NCBI GenBank assembly: GCA_947174965.1
Contig: CAMWKY010000149.1
Location: 1-5,813 of the forward strand
Reading direction: 5' to 3'
DNA length: 5,813 nt
From: an uncultured Ruminococcus sp.
Lineage (GTDB): Bacteria; Bacillota; Clostridia; Oscillospirales; Ruminococcaceae
The notes under the pieces are model-generated. The model was given only the letters and a program-made list of their open reading frames with translations, was not told where the DNA came from and did no database searches. This document shows positions 4,265 to 5,813 of this stretch, in pieces. Numbering within the stretch: the first letter of the stretch is position 1; each line of letters begins with the position of its first letter. A program made the translations under genes and the position numbers.

Positions 4265-5773
4265 TTATTTGTTTTTCTTTTTAATGCAAAAAGCTGTAGC
4301 TATTGCAGAAGTCATTACTGTAAACGGCAAAGCTACATCAGCTACACCCGTTTTCGGGCTTTCTTTACCTGTTGATTTTTGAGTTGCTGTAGTAGTTTTT
4401 GCTGTTGTAGTTGTTGTTGTTTTTGCAGATGTTGTTGATGTTGCTGTTGTTGTGGATTCAGCAGTAGTTGTTGCGGGAGCAGGTTCTTCTGTTTCCTTGA
4501 TTTCAAAATCAAGAGGAGCTGTATAGCCTGTAGCAATGATTGAAACTGCATAATTTCCGCTTCCGTCAAATACATTTCCGTTTCTTGATGATGCAGAAAA
4601 ATCAACAGAACCGTTCTCGCCGATTATCTTGACTGCACCTTTTCCGCTTGCGCTGTACTCTGTACCATTAATGGAAACTTTGGATATATTTCTGATAAAG
4701 TTTGCAAAGTCATCATCTGATGCGCCTTCTGCTTTAACCAGAGATTTATCACCGTAAACTGCCGGCATACTGTCTGTAGTGAGAGTGAAATTTGCAGTCA
4801 TATCGGCATATTTTCCAGAACTGTCGGAAACTGTAAGAGTATATGAGCCAGCCATAGCATCAGTATATGAAATTTCGCCGTCCGTCACCGTGAAATTGTC
4901 TGCTATGCTGTAGGATTTTGCGTAATCATCAGGGAAATTCTCTGTTTTAAATGAAGTCTTGCCAGTACCAGATTTACTTTCTGCAACATTTACAGCACCA
5001 TCAAATTTTACCGGAACATAAGTATCTGTAGGAATATTTGTGTAGCCGTCAAGCGTAATGAAAGAAACTTCATTTATTGTTGAACCCATAAGACCAACAA
5101 AATTTTCATATGGGAGAGTATTGCCGTGCGGTTCGGAAGTCTTTATGCCTGATGACCATGCAAGTTCGCCACGCCAGATATTCGCCTCGTGACCCATAGC
5201 ATATATACTGCCGTCTGTTGTCTTTATAACTGCGCCGTAAATAGCACTCATTTCCGGAGCATTCTCCACATCAATAAGATAATCTCCCCATGGTGTGTTT
5301 GTGTTGAGTTTGATTGACGCTTCATTTGATATAACTGGTGATTCGTCCTGAACTGCTGAAAATACTGCTTTGCCGTCTTCAACTGTTACATTTTTGTATG
5401 CAGACGGTACATAATCTACAGCAGTGAAGTTATAGTTGTTTTCACCGAGTGAATCAAGGTCAGCATGAGTGACTGCAACGGGGTATGTTACACCGAGAAT
5501 AGTACCTGTACCGTCGTCGTTTGCCTGATTATATGTACCCTCGAAAAGTTCGCCCTCTCCGTTCTTTGACCACTTTGAAGTTGTTGCAGAAGATATGGCA
5601 TCAACCTCGTATTCATTAGCACTGCCGGAAAGTTCTGCTCTGTAAAATTCTGCATATGGTATATTCATTGTACCATATACAACAGTTTCCTCTGCACTTG
5701 CTGTAGGCGCAATAACTGCAACAGCAGACATTGCAAGAGCAGTAACACTGATAAGTGATGTAATTTTCTTCAT
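4265..5773 (-). CDS. Sortase-anchored Tp47-like surface protein with HID domain
   Basis: The 502-residue product is predicted to be wall-anchored. The start has AAGGAG seven bases upstream and a signal peptide cleaved after TASA (residue 27). Residues 32-335 resemble the Treponema pallidum Tp47 family: YGTMNIPYAEFYRAEL (33-48) matches the Tp47 YGYATLSYADYWAGEL region, and D58-A-I-S-S-A-T matches its D-A-V-S-R-A-T. Residues about 343-426 look like a Shr/HID domain (heme or hemoglobin-interacting in streptococcal Shr), with VSINGTEYSA and a final SGNYAVSIIATGY. A Thr-rich linker (430-468) precedes SPKTG (472-476), a hydrophobic segment and KKKNK: a sortase signal with Ser-Pro in place of Leu-Pro. 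The penicillin-binding label of the family should not be taken as function here. It is first in an operon with a flavin/heme membrane protein, so a role in surface redox or heme/iron handling is plausible. The anchor is well supported; the Tp47 and HID calls are good but from memory. Confidence 0.8.
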   Translation of the reverse strand: MKKITSLISVTALAMSAVAVIAPTASAEETVVYGTMNIPYAEFYRAELSGSANEYEVDAISSATTSKWSKNGEGELFEGTYNQANDDGTGTILGVTYPVAVTHADLDSLGENNYNFTAVDYVPSAYKNVTVEDGKAVFSAVQDESPVISNEASIKLNTNTPWGDYLIDVENAPEMSAIYGAVIKTTDGSIYAMGHEANIWRGELAWSSGIKTSEPHGNTLPYENFVGLMGSTINEVSFITLDGYTNIPTDTYVPVKFDGAVNVAESKSGTGKTSFKTENFPDDYAKSYSIADNFTVTDGEISYTDAMAGSYTLTVSDSSGKYADMTANFTLTTDSMPAVYGDKSLVKAEGASDDDFANFIRNISKVSINGTEYSASGKGAVKIIGENGSVDFSASSRNGNVFDGSGNYAVSIIATGYTAPLDFEIKETEEPAPATTTAESTTTATSTTSAKTTTTTTAKTTTATQKSTGKESPKTGVADVALPFTVMTSAIATAFCIKKKNK

Positions 5774-5799
5774 ATGATTACTCCTTAAAATTTATTTTA

Positions 5800-5813
5800 T
5801 TAGCATATGCTAA
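5800..5813. promoter_or_regulatory. Perfect palindrome, possible operator of the minus-strand operon
   Basis: TTAGCATATGCTAA is an exact 14-base palindrome ending at the window edge, so it may extend further. On the minus strand it lies 26 bases before the start codon, just ahead of the AAGGAG ribosome site at 5781-5786. A TAAAAT (5799-5794 on the minus strand) directly follows it, but a start there would leave a leader of only about 14 bases, so the true promoter may be outside the window. The TTAG...CTAA arms recall sites of DtxR-family metal regulators, although the spacing differs from the classic box. That link is speculative. Confidence 0.45.

Noticed and set aside
4342..4605. Minus-strand reading frame rich in Gln and Leu
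   Set aside because: It is the frame-shifted shadow of the Thr-rich linker (ACA/ACT codons read as CAA/CAG) in the anchored surface protein, which has a signal peptide, domains and anchor in the correct frame.
4265..5773. Penicillin-binding or beta-lactam-cleaving function implied by the Tp47 family name
   Set aside because: No SxxK, SxN or KTG penicillin-binding protein motif set is visible in a suitable arrangement (the KTG at 474-476 is part of the sortase signal), and the context is redox-related.

Overview
The window looks like chromosomal DNA from a cellulosome-forming, AT-rich Gram-positive anaerobe of the Ruminococcus group (Oscillospiraceae). Three things suggest this. There are two secreted proteins with type I dockerins (duplicated Asp/Asn calcium loops). 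There is a sortase-type cell-wall anchor of the SPKTG kind. There are also long Thr/Glu linkers of the sort common in Ruminococcus surface proteins. The genus call is inference; no rRNA or other marker gene is present.

Layout: two convergent gene pairs face each other across a 323-base gap. Bases 1-415 hold no intact gene. They contain a candidate promoter, a perfect hairpin, a decayed short reading frame whose end still reads like the C-terminus of a secreted protein, and a second promoter candidate for the first operon. The plus-strand operon (416-2568) encodes a secreted V8/glutamyl-endopeptidase-like serine protease with its dockerin at the N-terminus. Two bases later comes a second secreted protein with an unrecognised, internally duplicated domain and a C-terminal dockerin. 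A strong intrinsic terminator (2615-2651) closes the operon. Next to it lies a roughly 100-base fragment of an IS630-family transposase, then a hairpin that probably ends the opposing transcript.

The minus-strand operon (5773 down to 2892) encodes first a sortase-anchored surface protein related to Treponema Tp47, with a Shr/HID-like (heme/hemoglobin-interacting) domain. Twenty-three bases later comes a membrane protein that fuses an MsrQ-like ferric-reductase transmembrane domain to an extracellular FMN-binding domain with a complete flavinylation motif. A perfect palindrome at the window edge sits just upstream of this operon and may be an operator.

How the genes may work together (inference): the first operon would deliver a protease and a partner protein to a cohesin scaffold. 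The second would be an extracytosolic electron-transfer module, taking electrons from the membrane through heme to covalent FMN and on to a substrate handled by the wall-anchored protein, possibly heme, iron or another oxidised compound. The most striking point is that the Tp47-like protein carries D-A-I-S-S-A-T-T-S, nearly the same as the flavinylation motif D-A-Y-S-G-A-T-Y-S of its operon partner.
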